Part shown: one piece after another, positions 46,532-57,156 of the stretch | How the letters are laid out: each line of letters starts with the position of its first letter | How positions within the stretch are numbered: position 1 is the first letter of the stretch | From: Candidozyma auris | Lineage: Eukaryota > Ascomycota > Pichiomycetes > Serinales > Metschnikowiaceae | Assembly: GCF_003013715.1 (NCBI RefSeq) | Contig: NC_072817.1 | Coordinates: forward strand, 186,001 to 250,000 | Length of the DNA stretch: 64,000 nt | Reading direction: 5' to 3' | Program-made: the position numbers and the translations under genes | The notes under the pieces: model-generated | Database searches by the model: none | What the model was told of the DNA's origin: nothing | What the model saw: the letters and a program-made list of their open reading frames with translations, nothing else

Positions 46532-47470
46532 ATGTTGATCAAATCTCTCTTAACCTCCTTCTTCACTTCTCTGGTTCTAGCTGTCTGGGACCCCGCTTCA
46601 GGCGGTGACTGGGCCAAACTCAAACCCTGGGCCCAAAAACCCGATGGCGCCGTCTCGTCGCTTCCCTTCCCTGTTGGAATAGTCACGGTACCCTTCCAGC
46701 GCAACGAAAAAGGTCAATGGGAGGAACCGCTGTTGGAAGAGCCGCCTTTGTGGGTGCCAGACGTAAAGGAAGAGTTTGAGGCGAAGTGGGCAGACATCCA
46801 CCAGATGAAAGAGGGCCAGGCTTTACGTGCAGAGTACTGGATGAACGAAGATTCCCAGGAGGACGACGATGACGATAACGATGACGATGACGAACCTTGG
46901 GAGTTGAAGGGTCCTGACTGCGAGGAAAAAAATTGGTTCGATGAGCTGTGGCGGTTGGAACACGATTATGATGTTAGTGATGATGCTGACTGTGAGCATT
47001 CAGACTCAGACTACGATTCCGACTACGACAAGAACGCCAACGGCAACGTTGACGGCTTCCAAGTTCATGTTGTACCGGATGTTGCCTTGAAAAAACGTGG
47101 CCATGGCGTCAAAAAAAGGGCGTTGCAGGCATTCAAATACCCGGTGAAATACAGCAGTTGCTCTGACGACGGCACGCTTGTGATGCACTTGAACGGTGGG
47201 ATCTTGACCGACCACCTCGACAGAATCGGGAGCATTGTGTCAAACCACCAGTTCCAGTTTGACGGTCCGGTGCCCCAGTACGGTGCCATTTATGCTGCAG
47301 GTTGGCTGGTCTCCAAAGACAGCCTCTTGTGCTTGGGCGATAGAACCACGTTCTACCAGTGTCTGGCTGGGGACTTTCACAAAACCTACGACAGCCCAAT
47401 TCACGACGAATGCTTCCCAGTGCACTTGGAAGTCGTTAGGATCGAAGGCCCTTGCGATGATAACTTCTAG
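46532..47470 (+). CDS. PIR-like secreted cell-wall protein with acidic middle, no PIR repeats
   Basis: This 312-residue protein has a signal peptide (MLIKSLLTSFFTSLVLA) and a C-terminal domain (about the last 95 residues) like the four-Cys domain of Pir/Cis3 wall proteins. That domain reads GGILTDHLDRIGSIVSN, FQFDGPVPQYGAIYAAGW and FYQCLAGDF, followed by a last Cys in DECFPVHLEVV. Classical PIR repeats (SQIxDGQxQ), which make the alkali-sensitive glucan bond, are absent. The middle instead carries Asp runs (46854-46893 and 46971-47032) and dibasic sites (KKR, KKRAL) that Kex2 could cut. Start at ATG 46532; ATG 46427 would place 35 leader-like residues before the signal. Likely wall or secreted; function unknown. 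Confidence 0.75.
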   Translation: MLIKSLLTSFFTSLVLAVWDPASGGDWAKLKPWAQKPDGAVSSLPFPVGIVTVPFQRNEKGQWEEPLLEEPPLWVPDVKEEFEAKWADIHQMKEGQALRAEYWMNEDSQEDDDDDNDDDDEPWELKGPDCEEKNWFDELWRLEHDYDVSDDADCEHSDSDYDSDYDKNANGNVDGFQVHVVPDVALKKRGHGVKKRALQAFKYPVKYSSCSDDGTLVMHLNGGILTDHLDRIGSIVSNHQFQFDGPVPQYGAIYAAGWLVSKDSLLCLGDRTTFYQCLAGDFHKTYDSPIHDECFPVHLEVVRIEGPCDDNF

Positions 47471-47545
47471 TTTGCTCGATATTCTACCTTCTAATCACTC
47501 CATTATTAATATCTATTATCAGTCTGTATATCCCAATAAACCTTT

Positions 47546-50500
47546 CTATACGAACCACCGAACTCTGACGTAGCAAGAAGCCACGGCAATGAGACGGTAA
47601 ATAACAATACACCCTACTAAAGCACCAATGGCATTGCCCACCTTGGCATCAAGCCCGTAATAGTCAAGAACAGCGTCACCACTATTGAGAGAACAGTCTG
47701 GTGCATTACCACACGCAAAGTGCTGGCCAGGGAATGCCAAGTTGGTCGTAATCTGTACAGCATACTTTGTAGGATTGAGGTAATTCCATGCTTTGAAAAA
47801 TGGTGGCATATGCAATGACATGGTACCGGCCATGAAAATGGCAACCATGGCAAGATTGACCAAGATGTTGGTGGCCAAGCCCAAATGCTCAAACACACTG
47901 TTGCAAATAATACCCAAAGAGTCACCACAGTTGATGATGACCGTAGATGTGAGGAGCATGGCAAAGAACATGCCTGCCTCTCTTGGAAGCCCAATGCCAA
48001 AGACGACCAACACGGAGAAAAAAAGAGCAGGAGCAAACTCGAATGGAAGCTCAACAAGCAAGTATGCGCTCTGGAACACAAATACATTATTGGCTGAGTC
48101 CTTATACTCTTGATGGAAGAGATCTCTTTGGTAAGGGTAGATACCCAAGTTGTTGAGCAAGCCGCAGAAGTAAAGATTGATCACACTTTGAGTAAGACCG
48201 AGCCTGTCACTGATACCTTGAACGTTATTCTTCAAGGGAGCAAAGAAGATGGCGTAGATAGCACCCAATGCACACACTTGGAACACACGTGCAAACATAA
48301 CATCAACAGAACGTAAGGAGACAATAGTTGTTCTATGAAGCACGGTCTTAAAAGCAACCCACGTAGGCACGGATTTCGGACGGTACCTGGAAAGATCCAA
48401 ATCGTTGGTGAGAACACTGTTTTTTTCATTGGCAACCTCAATCTTTTTCCAGTTTTGGATCATGAGGTTCACTCTAGCCATAGCCTCATCCTTGGACTCT
48501 TCAGGGTTCTTCGACACAACGTCCAACACATGGTCAGCGAAGTTAACTGTAGTAGGGCAAGCATAACCTAACTTCTCGAAATATTGTGGCATACCATTGA
48601 CGTCACCATTGTAAACAACAAATCCACCACGTGCAAGCAACACCATAGAGTCAAATTGCCAGAACATCTCCTTGCTGGGTTGGTGAATGGTCAGAATGAT
48701 TGTGGTACCTTGCTCTGCCAACTCATGCAAAAGTGTGAGGATCGACTTCGAGGTAGCGGTGTCCAATCCAGAGGTGGGCTCATCAAGAAACAAAATCTTA
48801 GGTTTTCCCAAAAGCTGAATGGCAATAGAAACACGACGCTTCTCACCGCCTGAAATGCCTTTCACGGTGGCAGAACCAATTGGAGTGTCCGCACAGTCCA
48901 CCAAGCCAGTTTGTCTCAAAAGCAAGGTGATGATCGAAGGAATCCTGCAATGCTCTTCAACGGGTAAACGCAACTTGGCTTGGTAGTAGAGGGTCTCACG
49001 AACTGTTAACTGAGGAATCAACAAGTTGTCGTGCTGTGTGACATACGCCGCAATATTGGAGAACTCAGAAGGAGAAACCTCAACAGCATTGTTAAGATAG
49101 ATATTGCCACCTCTAGAAAAGGTCGATGTCTTCGGCAAACGATCGGCAAGGAAGTTGAGGAAGGTAGTCTTTCCACCTCCAGAAGGACCCATGATGACAT
49201 TGACGGCATTGGCTTTGAAATCGGCAGTAACGTCATCGAGCAAAACTCTATTGACTCTCTTGGCGAGAAGCGAACGTGACTCTCTGACTTTTACCGACAA
49301 AGTGATCTTCTTGACATTGATGGACACACTCTCCTTCTCAACACGCTCCTTGTCATCGGTGAACTCACTGGACAAGTCCTGCAATTTTTTCTCGTCTTCG
49401 TCATCACCACCGATTCTGTTCTTCTTTTTCTTAGCCACGGCCATATCATAGTTTCTGAACGAGAGACAAATAGCAGATAAAATATTGAAGCCCATGTACC
49501 ACGCAACAAGGATACCAATGGGCTCACCAATCCAGTTCCTTGGAAAGCCCAAGACGTTGAGCTGGTAATCACCAGAGTACTCGGAACATCTTTCGTCTCC
49601 AGCAGGAAATGGACAGTCACCTTCCCAATTAGTGTACTGATTAGCAGTAAGAGCACCAAAGGCATACCAAAAGTAAGCAAGATATTTCACCCAACGAACG
49701 TAGACTGGCATGGTAGCAGCGTTCACGAAGTAACCACAGCCGGAGTTTTGGAGCTGGTAGAAAGCGTTTGAAATCAAAGCAGAAATTGAGAAGTCTGTGC
49801 CCAAGGTAAAGCAAAGAAAGCCTGTGGTGAAAGAAATTGCAGTCACAAGGAAGCCAATGGCAAAGAATATACCAAAGTATGAGGCGTCGTTAGAATCGTT
49901 GAAATTGTCACCTAGTCTCAAACCCCACATGAAATATGTAACCACACAAAACAAGAAAGACACCGGAATATCCTCGAGCAAGAGCTTACCTAATCTTCTG
50001 GAAATTACGAAGCCAGGTATACTCACACAGCCTTCTTTATATTCTTTAAAGAAGAATACACCGTCGTGTGCCCACAATCTTTCGAGTTCCATGAGCAAGG
50101 GGTAGAAACCCAATACCTCAATCACAACATAGAGACATGATGTAAGCGATCTTATACCTGCTAAATCCGCCTTGGGCTTGTAGAATACCCAGCCAAGAAT
50201 GATTGCCAACATAAGTGACATGCCGTTGAGTGCAAGAAGCGATGTTCGGTCTCTGTATGAAAGCTTGAAGGTTCTTCTAGTAAGGACGTACACTTCCTTC
50301 CAAATTGGGAGAGGTTGTGCAGCATCGAATGCCTTCATGTTATCCTTGAACCTCGCTTCCTCTTGCTCCTGAGTCAACGAGTACTCTTTGGAATGCTCAT
50401 GACGCCACAGCTCCACAAGGCTGTCGACGATACGGGAAGTTCTTGCCTCTTCGCTTGCAGAACGAGTCAGTTTGACTGACATGGTCATGAGAGCGTTAAA

Positions 50501-51340
50501 AGTGGCGAAAGGGTCTTCATCCTCGATCTTTTCAACGACATTCTTCTCGTGAAGTCTCCGGAAGTAGCCACTGGCATCGGCCAAGGCGTCGCAAAAAATC
50601 AAACGGCCTCCACGGGCAAGCACGCAGAGCTTATCAAACAAGGCAGCTATCTCCAGCCTGGGCTGGTGGATGGAAAGGATGATGGTGATACCGATTTGAG
50701 GAGAGGCAAGTGTTCTCAAGATCTTGACCAAAGTCAATGCCGAGGTAGTGTCAAGCCCCGTAGTAGGCTCATCAAGGAAAAGCAATGCAGGCTTGTTAAG
50801 AAGCTGGATGGCCAACGAGGTTCTTCTCTGCTCACCTCCGGAGAGATTGATGTGGTTAGTGAATGACTTAACAATCTCATTGGACCTATGAGACAACTGC
50901 AAAAGCTGCAAAAGCGAGTCCACGAGCTCGACTCGTTCGTACTGAGACACCATGGGAATCCGAAGCTCGGCCTGGTACAACAAGGTCTCTCTAAGCGTAA
51001 GGCCCGGCAAGAATACATCTTCTTGCTGCATGTAAGCAGTGGTGATGGCACTCTTGCTTTCTCTGTCGTAGTCTATGCATCCAGAGAAGCTCATGGTAGC
51101 CTGGTTAACGTTCAACCTCTGCGCAAGCACATTAAGAAGCGTGGTCTTGCCTGCTCCCGAGCCGCCCATGATGGCCATGATGTTGTTTTTGGGCAACTCA
51201 AACGACACCCGATCCAAGATGGTCACCTGCCCACACTCCACGTCCTTCGACTTTACCGTCACGGCAAGATTGTTCACGTCAAGAGACACCCTTTCGTGCT
51301 CAGGCACGAATAAGGTCTGAGAGCCAGCGATCTCAGACAT
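47546..51340 (-). CDS. Full-size ABCG transporter, YOL075C-like
   Basis: This 1264-residue protein is two ABCG half-transporters fused (NBD-TMD-NBD-TMD), as in S. cerevisiae YOL075C (1294). NBD1: Walker A MGGSGAGKTT (residues 58-67), signature NLSGGEQRR, Walker B ALLFLDEPTTGLD. NBD2: Walker A MGPSGGGKTT, signature GISGGEKRR, Walker B ILFLDEPTSGLD. Both sites look competent, unlike the asymmetric PDR subfamily. Each half has about six hydrophobic segments. Substrate unknown; the yeast relative is poorly characterised. Start at ATG 51340. A TATATAAG box lies about 120 bp upstream (51460-51467, minus strand). It is convergent with the PIR-like gene, 75 bp between stops. Confidence 0.92.
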   Translation of the reverse strand: MSEIAGSQTLFVPEHERVSLDVNNLAVTVKSKDVECGQVTILDRVSFELPKNNIMAIMGGSGAGKTTLLNVLAQRLNVNQATMSFSGCIDYDRESKSAITTAYMQQEDVFLPGLTLRETLLYQAELRIPMVSQYERVELVDSLLQLLQLSHRSNEIVKSFTNHINLSGGEQRRTSLAIQLLNKPALLFLDEPTTGLDTTSALTLVKILRTLASPQIGITIILSIHQPRLEIAALFDKLCVLARGGRLIFCDALADASGYFRRLHEKNVVEKIEDEDPFATFNALMTMSVKLTRSASEEARTSRIVDSLVELWRHEHSKEYSLTQEQEEARFKDNMKAFDAAQPLPIWKEVYVLTRRTFKLSYRDRTSLLALNGMSLMLAIILGWVFYKPKADLAGIRSLTSCLYVVIEVLGFYPLLMELERLWAHDGVFFFKEYKEGCVSIPGFVISRRLGKLLLEDIPVSFLFCVVTYFMWGLRLGDNFNDSNDASYFGIFFAIGFLVTAISFTTGFLCFTLGTDFSISALISNAFYQLQNSGCGYFVNAATMPVYVRWVKYLAYFWYAFGALTANQYTNWEGDCPFPAGDERCSEYSGDYQLNVLGFPRNWIGEPIGILVAWYMGFNILSAICLSFRNYDMAVAKKKKNRIGGDDEDEKKLQDLSSEFTDDKERVEKESVSINVKKITLSVKVRESRSLLAKRVNRVLLDDVTADFKANAVNVIMGPSGGGKTTFLNFLADRLPKTSTFSRGGNIYLNNAVEVSPSEFSNIAAYVTQHDNLLIPQLTVRETLYYQAKLRLPVEEHCRIPSIITLLLRQTGLVDCADTPIGSATVKGISGGEKRRVSIAIQLLGKPKILFLDEPTSGLDTATSKSILTLLHELAEQGTTIILTIHQPSKEMFWQFDSMVLLARGGFVVYNGDVNGMPQYFEKLGYACPTTVNFADHVLDVVSKNPEESKDEAMARVNLMIQNWKKIEVANEKNSVLTNDLDLSRYRPKSVPTWVAFKTVLHRTTIVSLRSVDVMFARVFQVCALGAIYAIFFAPLKNNVQGISDRLGLTQSVINLYFCGLLNNLGIYPYQRDLFHQEYKDSANNVFVFQSAYLLVELPFEFAPALFFSVLVVFGIGLPREAGMFFAMLLTSTVIINCGDSLGIICNSVFEHLGLATNILVNLAMVAIFMAGTMSLHMPPFFKAWNYLNPTKYAVQITTNLAFPGQHFACGNAPDCSLNSGDAVLDYYGLDAKVGNAIGALVGCIVIYRLIAVASCYVRVRWFV

Positions 51341-51459
51341 TGAGGGTAATAAATATGATCAGCAGTAGAAGCAAATGCAGATGATCAGATAAGCTAGAAA
51401 CTAGCAACTAGAGAATTATTGGGTTATGAATTGAAAAGATGTCTGGCCGGCAGCAGTCT

Positions 51460-51467
51460 TATATAAG
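51460..51467 (-). promoter_or_regulatory. Putative TATA box of the YOL075C-like gene
   Basis: The minus strand reads CTTATATAAG about 120 bp upstream of the ATG at 51340. Confidence 0.4.
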
Positions 51468-52919
51468 AGGTGGGTGACTTCTCACAAAGAGAATTAATAA
51501 GAGACGTAGGCGTGAAAAAAATTCCGTTCCGATGCCTCCAACAAAGCGAGAGAACGCTAAGCGAGGGAAGCAGGTGCACATGTCCATGCAACAGGCAAGA
51601 TGAACGAGAACGAGACTGGTGTACGATAACGGGCCTAGACGAAGAAGCAAGCATCTCGTATTGGGCTTTTGTTCCTTTTGTTCCGTGGGAATAATGGGAA
51701 CTTCTCTGGCGCTAGGTATTTTGCACCCAGAAAGCGCAAAAAAACCGTTCGAGAGCGCATTACGCATTTGTTTCTTTTTTTTGCACCCATCAGCCTTGAG
51801 CAACAAAGAAAGAGAAGATTGATGGATCTAGCATGGATATTCTCTACTTCTTGGGTTTGACAAGCGTTGTGGCATTCTACAATCTCGTTCCAGTACGTTG
51901 GCTGTGAGTTGGGGGATCTCGTTATAAGTGTTTCAGCCGCGAGGCTAAATTCCGTCGAGAACTATGGGCCAACGGAATTTTGCATGAGCAATAAGAAAAC
52001 CTAATACATTAACACTGCTAGCACAACACAAAACAGCACCTTGATCTGTCAACAAAGCCCGTAATTTTCTTGGAACTCGAGACTGCGATCCAATAATCTT
52101 CACACTGGCGAATTCTCATAGCCACGTTCACACCCACTTTTGGCTCTGTGACACTTAGAAGGCCATTGAAAAGACTCTTCCCAATAACCTTTTTGCGTTT
52201 GGGATCATCACCTTCTGTTTGGCTTTGATCATTGGTTTTTGCGCTGTAGCAAATGGTGGTAGTTGCGGTGGTTCAACGCAATTGGCTGCAAAAAAGATGC
52301 CATGTGGTGCAAGTTGGAGCCATCGGCTGTGTTTAAGGCCATTAGCTGATTTCGCTCAGATAGTGGTATTATGTAGACTAACGCTAGGCCAATTGACTAA
52401 TCGTCTATAAAAGCGTGGCTCTAAACTGACATGGGTGGAAAGACTATTTTCCACTTACAAAGTGGGGTTATCAGCTGGCGTTTTAGGAGAGATACAGACG
52501 GAGTTATTTAATGCTGACTCTATCGTACTTGGAGATCTCACACAGTCTTTTATAGTTGCACTTCCAGAATTACATGGACCTTTTTTGCTTTGTTTTGGGC
52601 ACCCTAGATGTGCATTGCTAGCAGTTGATGTTTGTCATTTTGGCGTAACCGAGGTCACTTTATCACCAGAGTTCAAAGTGCGTCATTCAAGGAAATCCCT
52701 TTTAGGATGGCCCGAGCACTTCACCGGGTGATGATAATCGTTTAAGATATCTTTGTTCAATCATTCTGTACGTGCTCTGAGTTCAAGGTCATCTTCCTTT
52801 CGACTCTTTCTGTTGCCTGTGTTTTGATTTATACTTTAGAACTTGCTCTCCTTGTTATCTAAAGCACTTATCTGTTGTTTTTGTTGGTCTTGATCCTAGG
52901 TTGCGAACAAACACTCACT

Positions 52920-53165
52920 ATGTCTACATGGCCACTGAAGCGGTTATTGTGGAATATGTGGTAAGTTTTGTTCCACTCCAGAGCTTTAATCCTTTGGTCA
53001 AGCAGTCAAAACTATTTCACGTATACAAGCTCAGTTCGACTTAATTGCATTAGCTTTTGGGCACTTGACGTCATGGTGTTGCTCTACTCCAATTTAATAG
53101 TATCAGTGGTCGTTCTCCTTTTAATAGCTACCCGTGAAGAATCTCCTGAAAAGCTCCAGAAATAG
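52920..53165 (+). other. Possible tiny two-exon membrane-protein gene
   Basis: ATG 52920 opens MSTWPLKRLLWNM and runs into GTAAGT (52961-52966), a perfect donor. Splicing to CAG at 53003-53005 (45-nt intron) would continue in frame for 52 codons to TAG 53163-53165, including a hydrophobic stretch (VMVLLYSNLIVSVVVLLLIA) and a polar tail ending EKLQK. No strong branch point is seen (only TTTAAT), and 45 nt is short. Without splicing, the first exon stops after 14 codons. I recognise no family; this may be chance. Confidence 0.2.
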
Positions 53166-56100
53166 CCAGGCAAAAGCTATCGCTCTGTGATGCTTTTTTG
53201 ACCCAACCCGTTCGGTTGTTAGTGTAGAAACATCTACTTTATTGTGGTACGCAATTTACCTGGCAGCTTCATCGAGTGAGCAACCCATACAATCATTCTA
53301 CACATTACAAAGCGTGAATTTTTCTACATCACAGACTGCTGAATTTTTGGTCTTTGTCTTCTTCTAAACAGGGTACCTATCGTCCCTCTCTTTTTTAGCT
53401 TTTACATGATCCACTCCTAAATTTCATATTATGGCTCTACACTGCTTAACGCCTTGGGCATTCCCCACTGCCCAAATTCCCCTACTGCCCAAAATCCTCT
53501 ACCCATTTATTTGGCGATCGGGGCATTCACTGAATGGCCGATTTCTCCGTGCAACGCCACTGAGTCGTCTAAACGTGAAGAAAAAAGCCACCTTGAATCT
53601 TCAGCCACCTCCCTGGCAATTATCCAAGCAGCTTCGGAAAGTCGACGCTAATATCCCAGCCCAAAATTGTCGTCACTCTTTCCGCATTGGTGATGGTGTC
53701 TCTCACATGGTCCTTAAGAGCGCTGTGGAGTATACAGCGAGCCAAATAATAATTTGTCTCTACATGACCTCAGCGAAACCCCACACAAATAGTCACCGGT
53801 TTTGCCGGGGTACAGTATAACAAAGACCGAAAGGAAAAGTAAAAATAGGATCAAAAAATTAAAGTCAAAACATTACAGCCCACCGTTCAACAGTCCCTCA
53901 ACTTGTCTCGGAACTTGTCCCTCAACTGTAACTTCACTGTTCCCTCAAGGTCACAGCATCACCAGACTTGCAAAAACCAGAAGAAAACTTGGCCCCACAG
54001 CCCAGGAGAATTTCACCTGCGGTGCTTGTGCCAGCTCTGTTGACGAACTCTTGCCGAACAATGATAACAAGTGCAAATCCGGAACCCGCCTACAGCGAAG
54101 GCCGCCGATTTCTATCCTAAACGGCGGAAGCCACAGCACACAATTGAGTCCAGTACAAGCCAGCGCCAATCATGCGAATCATGCGAATCTTGCTAGAACT
54201 TGAAAATCTCTGCTGCCCTCCGTCAATAGTAGACCCTGGGAAGAGGCCACAGGTAGGCTGTCTAACGCTCACAACCAGCAGAGCCATTGTTCGCTGGAGC
54301 CCTGCACTGGGCCACGGCCAGTGCCAATACTGGCGTCACAACTATCACCGTTACTATCTATTACCAGAACCATAACCAAGATGGAGCTCAGTCATTGCCA
54401 AACTTTGGCATCAACACTACAACGCTACATCGATAGTGGTTCCACCACTGAGCGCTGTCGGGAAGACCGTTTGGGCAGGGCCGCAGGTGCCTATTTGCAC
54501 CCACGCCTCGAGGCACTGGTTGCGAGTGGCCCCAGGGCACAATGGCGGCAGGGGAGCCACCAGGCGGCAGGCAGCGCAGGTGTGGCCCCTTCGGCGCCGG
54601 CAACTGATATGAAACCGTCTGCCAACAAGTAGCGCTTCTTCTAACTTTTTTTCCTTTATTTCAATTTGCTCGATTTCGTCTTCCTTCTCTACAAGTCTCT
54701 TTCGACTCCTTTTATTTCTCTCCCTTCTTCCCTCTTCTTTTTCGTAATTGCCGATTCGCAGCCTTTGACACCCTTGGGCTTGCTCATGCCAGCGTTTGTG
54801 CCACTTGCCTGCCCTGTTTGCCGCCGCCAGCCCTTGCGCAAAGGGTCCCGGGTCTCCCTGCGGAGGCCTGAGCCCCCGGCGGCACCACCGCCCTACCACC
54901 GCCGCCTTACCTAGCGATTTACCGTGTTCTGCCACTTTTAGGATATTTCTTTAGATCATTGCATTTGCTGGTCACCTACAATGTACGTAGGCTTTGCGGT
55001 TAGCAGCGCTGGCGCCTTTGTTTTCGTCTTTGTGTCTCGCCAGGGTCCAGTGCGGTTAGAAGCGCTAGGGTGATGGGAGATAGATCTCGCGCCGCTAAGG
55101 CAGAGACTGAGGCAGAGGCAGAGGCTCAGTGGGACGCTAGATAGATGAAAGCAGAGGGAGTATTGCAACTGATTTCGATTTTTTTTTGCCATGTTTTGTG
55201 GATCACTTCCATTGCCCGTTCCACATTGTTTTTTTCTTTTTGCTCCTTTTTTTTTATCTGCGCTCCCACTGACGTCCTGGGCCCTGGCAGCTTCCCTGTG
55301 ATTAGCCGCCGTGAGTCAGGGCCATCGACCGGCAAGTGGGTTGGGGGTCCTTCGGATTTCGGGGGTCCTGTGGGGGCACTCAGACTTTGGACACTGGCTT
55401 TCTGGTATTAAGGTTTAAGGTTTGTATTAAGGCCTCCTGTAGGTTCATGTGAACCCTGGCGCTGGCGCCCTCAGTAGGCTGCGAAGGTGATATCTCGCTA
55501 AACACTACACTAGGTACTGCTATCTGACAAAAGCCTCTTGCATCTTGACATGTTATTTTTTTTTTCTTCCGGGGCCGGTATCAACTAGGTTCCCCTTTAC
55601 CGCACGGCTCTCAATTAGTCGTGGGCTACGAACACAATCCGTGGACCGTGCTTCAATACCCGCTGTGCTCGGTGCTGGATGTGTTAATATTGACTAAGTA
55701 AAAATTTGCAAGAAAATAGAAAGCCCTCAGCTTCAATCGTGGCAATGTGAGGCGGTGCCGGAGACGAAAGTACAATAATAACAATAAAAAAAAAAAAAAA
55801 TAGAAAAAGAATGCAATTTTCCTCTAGCAGCATCTCTTTCGAAGTCTACTCGATCCAAAACGGTCTCCAAAATTGCCTATTATATTATCCGGTGGTCTCT
55901 TCTACCCAATAAGATTAGACTACTGGTAGACGAGAAAAATCCCTCACCGCCAAAACCTAGTTGGATCGAGCCGCCTTGCAGAGGTGTTGGATGGGTAGCT
56001 GTGGTGCACTATCAACCTTCGACCTTAGCACCAGCGACGAAGCGGAACCTCAATGCTTGCTGTGAAGTAGCTGTAGTTGCAAGCTGGGCGCCTACTTGGG

Positions 56101-56388
56101 CGTCGATTTCCTTTGTGGGTGGATTCTCCAGCCTTGCGGACCCCTCTAGGAGTATAATTAAGGTTGACGATGTGCATCACGGTACCACTTGCCGTGCCGA
56201 GGTACAATTTTGGGTTTTGCCTTGTTGGCAGCCCTCTGTCTCTCTGTGGCTCTACAATTTTGTTTCGTCTATTTCTCTCTTCGTCATATCGTATCTTCAT
56301 GCTATATGGGCACAGCCCTTGGTAACCTCCATTTAATTTTTGCTAGGACCATGGGAAGTAATTTGATTTTTTTTTTTGCTTTATTTAT

Positions 56389-57156
56389 TCAGCGGCTTCG
56401 ACGATTCTTCCCGTTGAGATGAGTCTTGTAGTGTTGCATGCAATTATCCTGGCGGGCAAACCGGGCACCACAGTCGGCCCACGGACAAACGTGTTTTCTC
56501 TCTCCCGTGTGGGTCCGGAAATGACGAGCCAAGTGGCCCAGTGTAGTGAACAGACGGCCACACGTTTTGCAAGCGTGCTTGCGCTTGCTGAGCCGAGGCT
56601 CTGTGGACGAGTACGAGCACACAGAACTCACAGAGCTCATGGAACTTCCCAGGTTGGACGTCGACGCTGACGTCGACGCCGGCGTGGCCGTGGCCAGGCT
56701 CGACTCCACCGACGAGTCCCCTAGGTACATTGGCTGCGAAGCAATGTTCTGATAAGGCACCTGCTGAGGAGGTAGAGGGGCGATGTCGGGACGTTGTTGC
56801 ATCGAGTGGTCGTTCAACGGCGATGTGGGCAGCACTTGGCCATCATGAAGGGAGAGGAGTGGTTGGCTGGGCACACTCAGAGGTCGCTGGGGCATGGAGT
56901 ATTGCTGGTGATGATGTTGTAGTTGTTGTTGATGATGTTGATGTTGTTGTTGTTGTTGGTGCGGTTGCAGCAGCGAAGATAGCGCCAGCGGTAGCGTCAG
57001 CTGGAAATACTGGGTCGGCTGGTGGAAACGATGCTGGTGCTGGTGCAGAAGACTCTGGTGATAGTGGAGATGGGGCTCCAAATCAGGCCCGATCGACGAC
57101 ATGAGCTCCGAGAACAGCGGTAGCCTGGGGCCCTGGTTGAGTCTTGTCACAAACAT
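56389..57156 (-). CDS. NRG1: C2H2 zinc-finger repressor Nrg1
   Basis: This 255-residue protein ends in two C2H2 fingers: Cys196/Cys199/His212/His216 (CKTCGRLFTTLGHLARHFRTH) and Cys224/Cys229/His242/His246, the latter with RQDNCMQHYKTH, a hallmark of Nrg1/Nrg2. The N-terminus is rich in Gln and His runs. Nrg1 recruits Tup1-Ssn6 and, in Candida, represses hyphal and biofilm genes; in S. cerevisiae it represses glucose- and stress-regulated genes. Start at ATG 57156; the frame continues 6 codons upstream only through a TTG. C. albicans Nrg1 is somewhat longer (310). The gene is isolated, with about 5 kb and 4 kb of gene-free DNA on its two sides. Confidence 0.92.
   Translation of the reverse strand: MFVTRLNQGPRLPLFSELMSSIGPDLEPHLHYHQSLLHQHQHRFHQPTQYFQLTLPLALSSLLQPHQQQQQHQHHQQQLQHHHQQYSMPQRPLSVPSQPLLSLHDGQVLPTSPLNDHSMQQRPDIAPLPPQQVPYQNIASQPMYLGDSSVESSLATATPASTSASTSNLGSSMSSVSSVCSYSSTEPRLSKRKHACKTCGRLFTTLGHLARHFRTHTGERKHVCPWADCGARFARQDNCMQHYKTHLNGKNRRSR

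Larger units (their letters stand above)
51341..56388. other. Large gene-sparse block downstream of NRG1
   Basis: This is 5 kb with no secure gene. It contains the promoter of the ABC transporter (to about 51.9 kb), motif GGCTGCAAAA (52284-52293), a plus-strand TATAAAAG (52406-52413), a possible tiny spliced gene (52920-53165), a strikingly GC-rich stretch (about 54.45-54.93 kb), motif GGCTGCGAA (55477-55485) and a long A-tract (55786-55800). Frames of 98-172 codons (52435-52731, 53431-54203, 54417-54935 minus) have no domain, and several lack a standard ATG. Confidence 0.5.

Noticed and set aside
53431..54203. Two overlapping plus-strand frames of 129 and 133 codons
   Set aside because: No domain, unusual amino acid mix and overlap in different frames; they look like composition effects in GC-rich DNA.
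54417..54935. 172-codon minus-strand frame
   Set aside because: Rich in Arg, Gly, Glu and Cys as expected from translating a GC-rich plus a CT-rich stretch; no motif.
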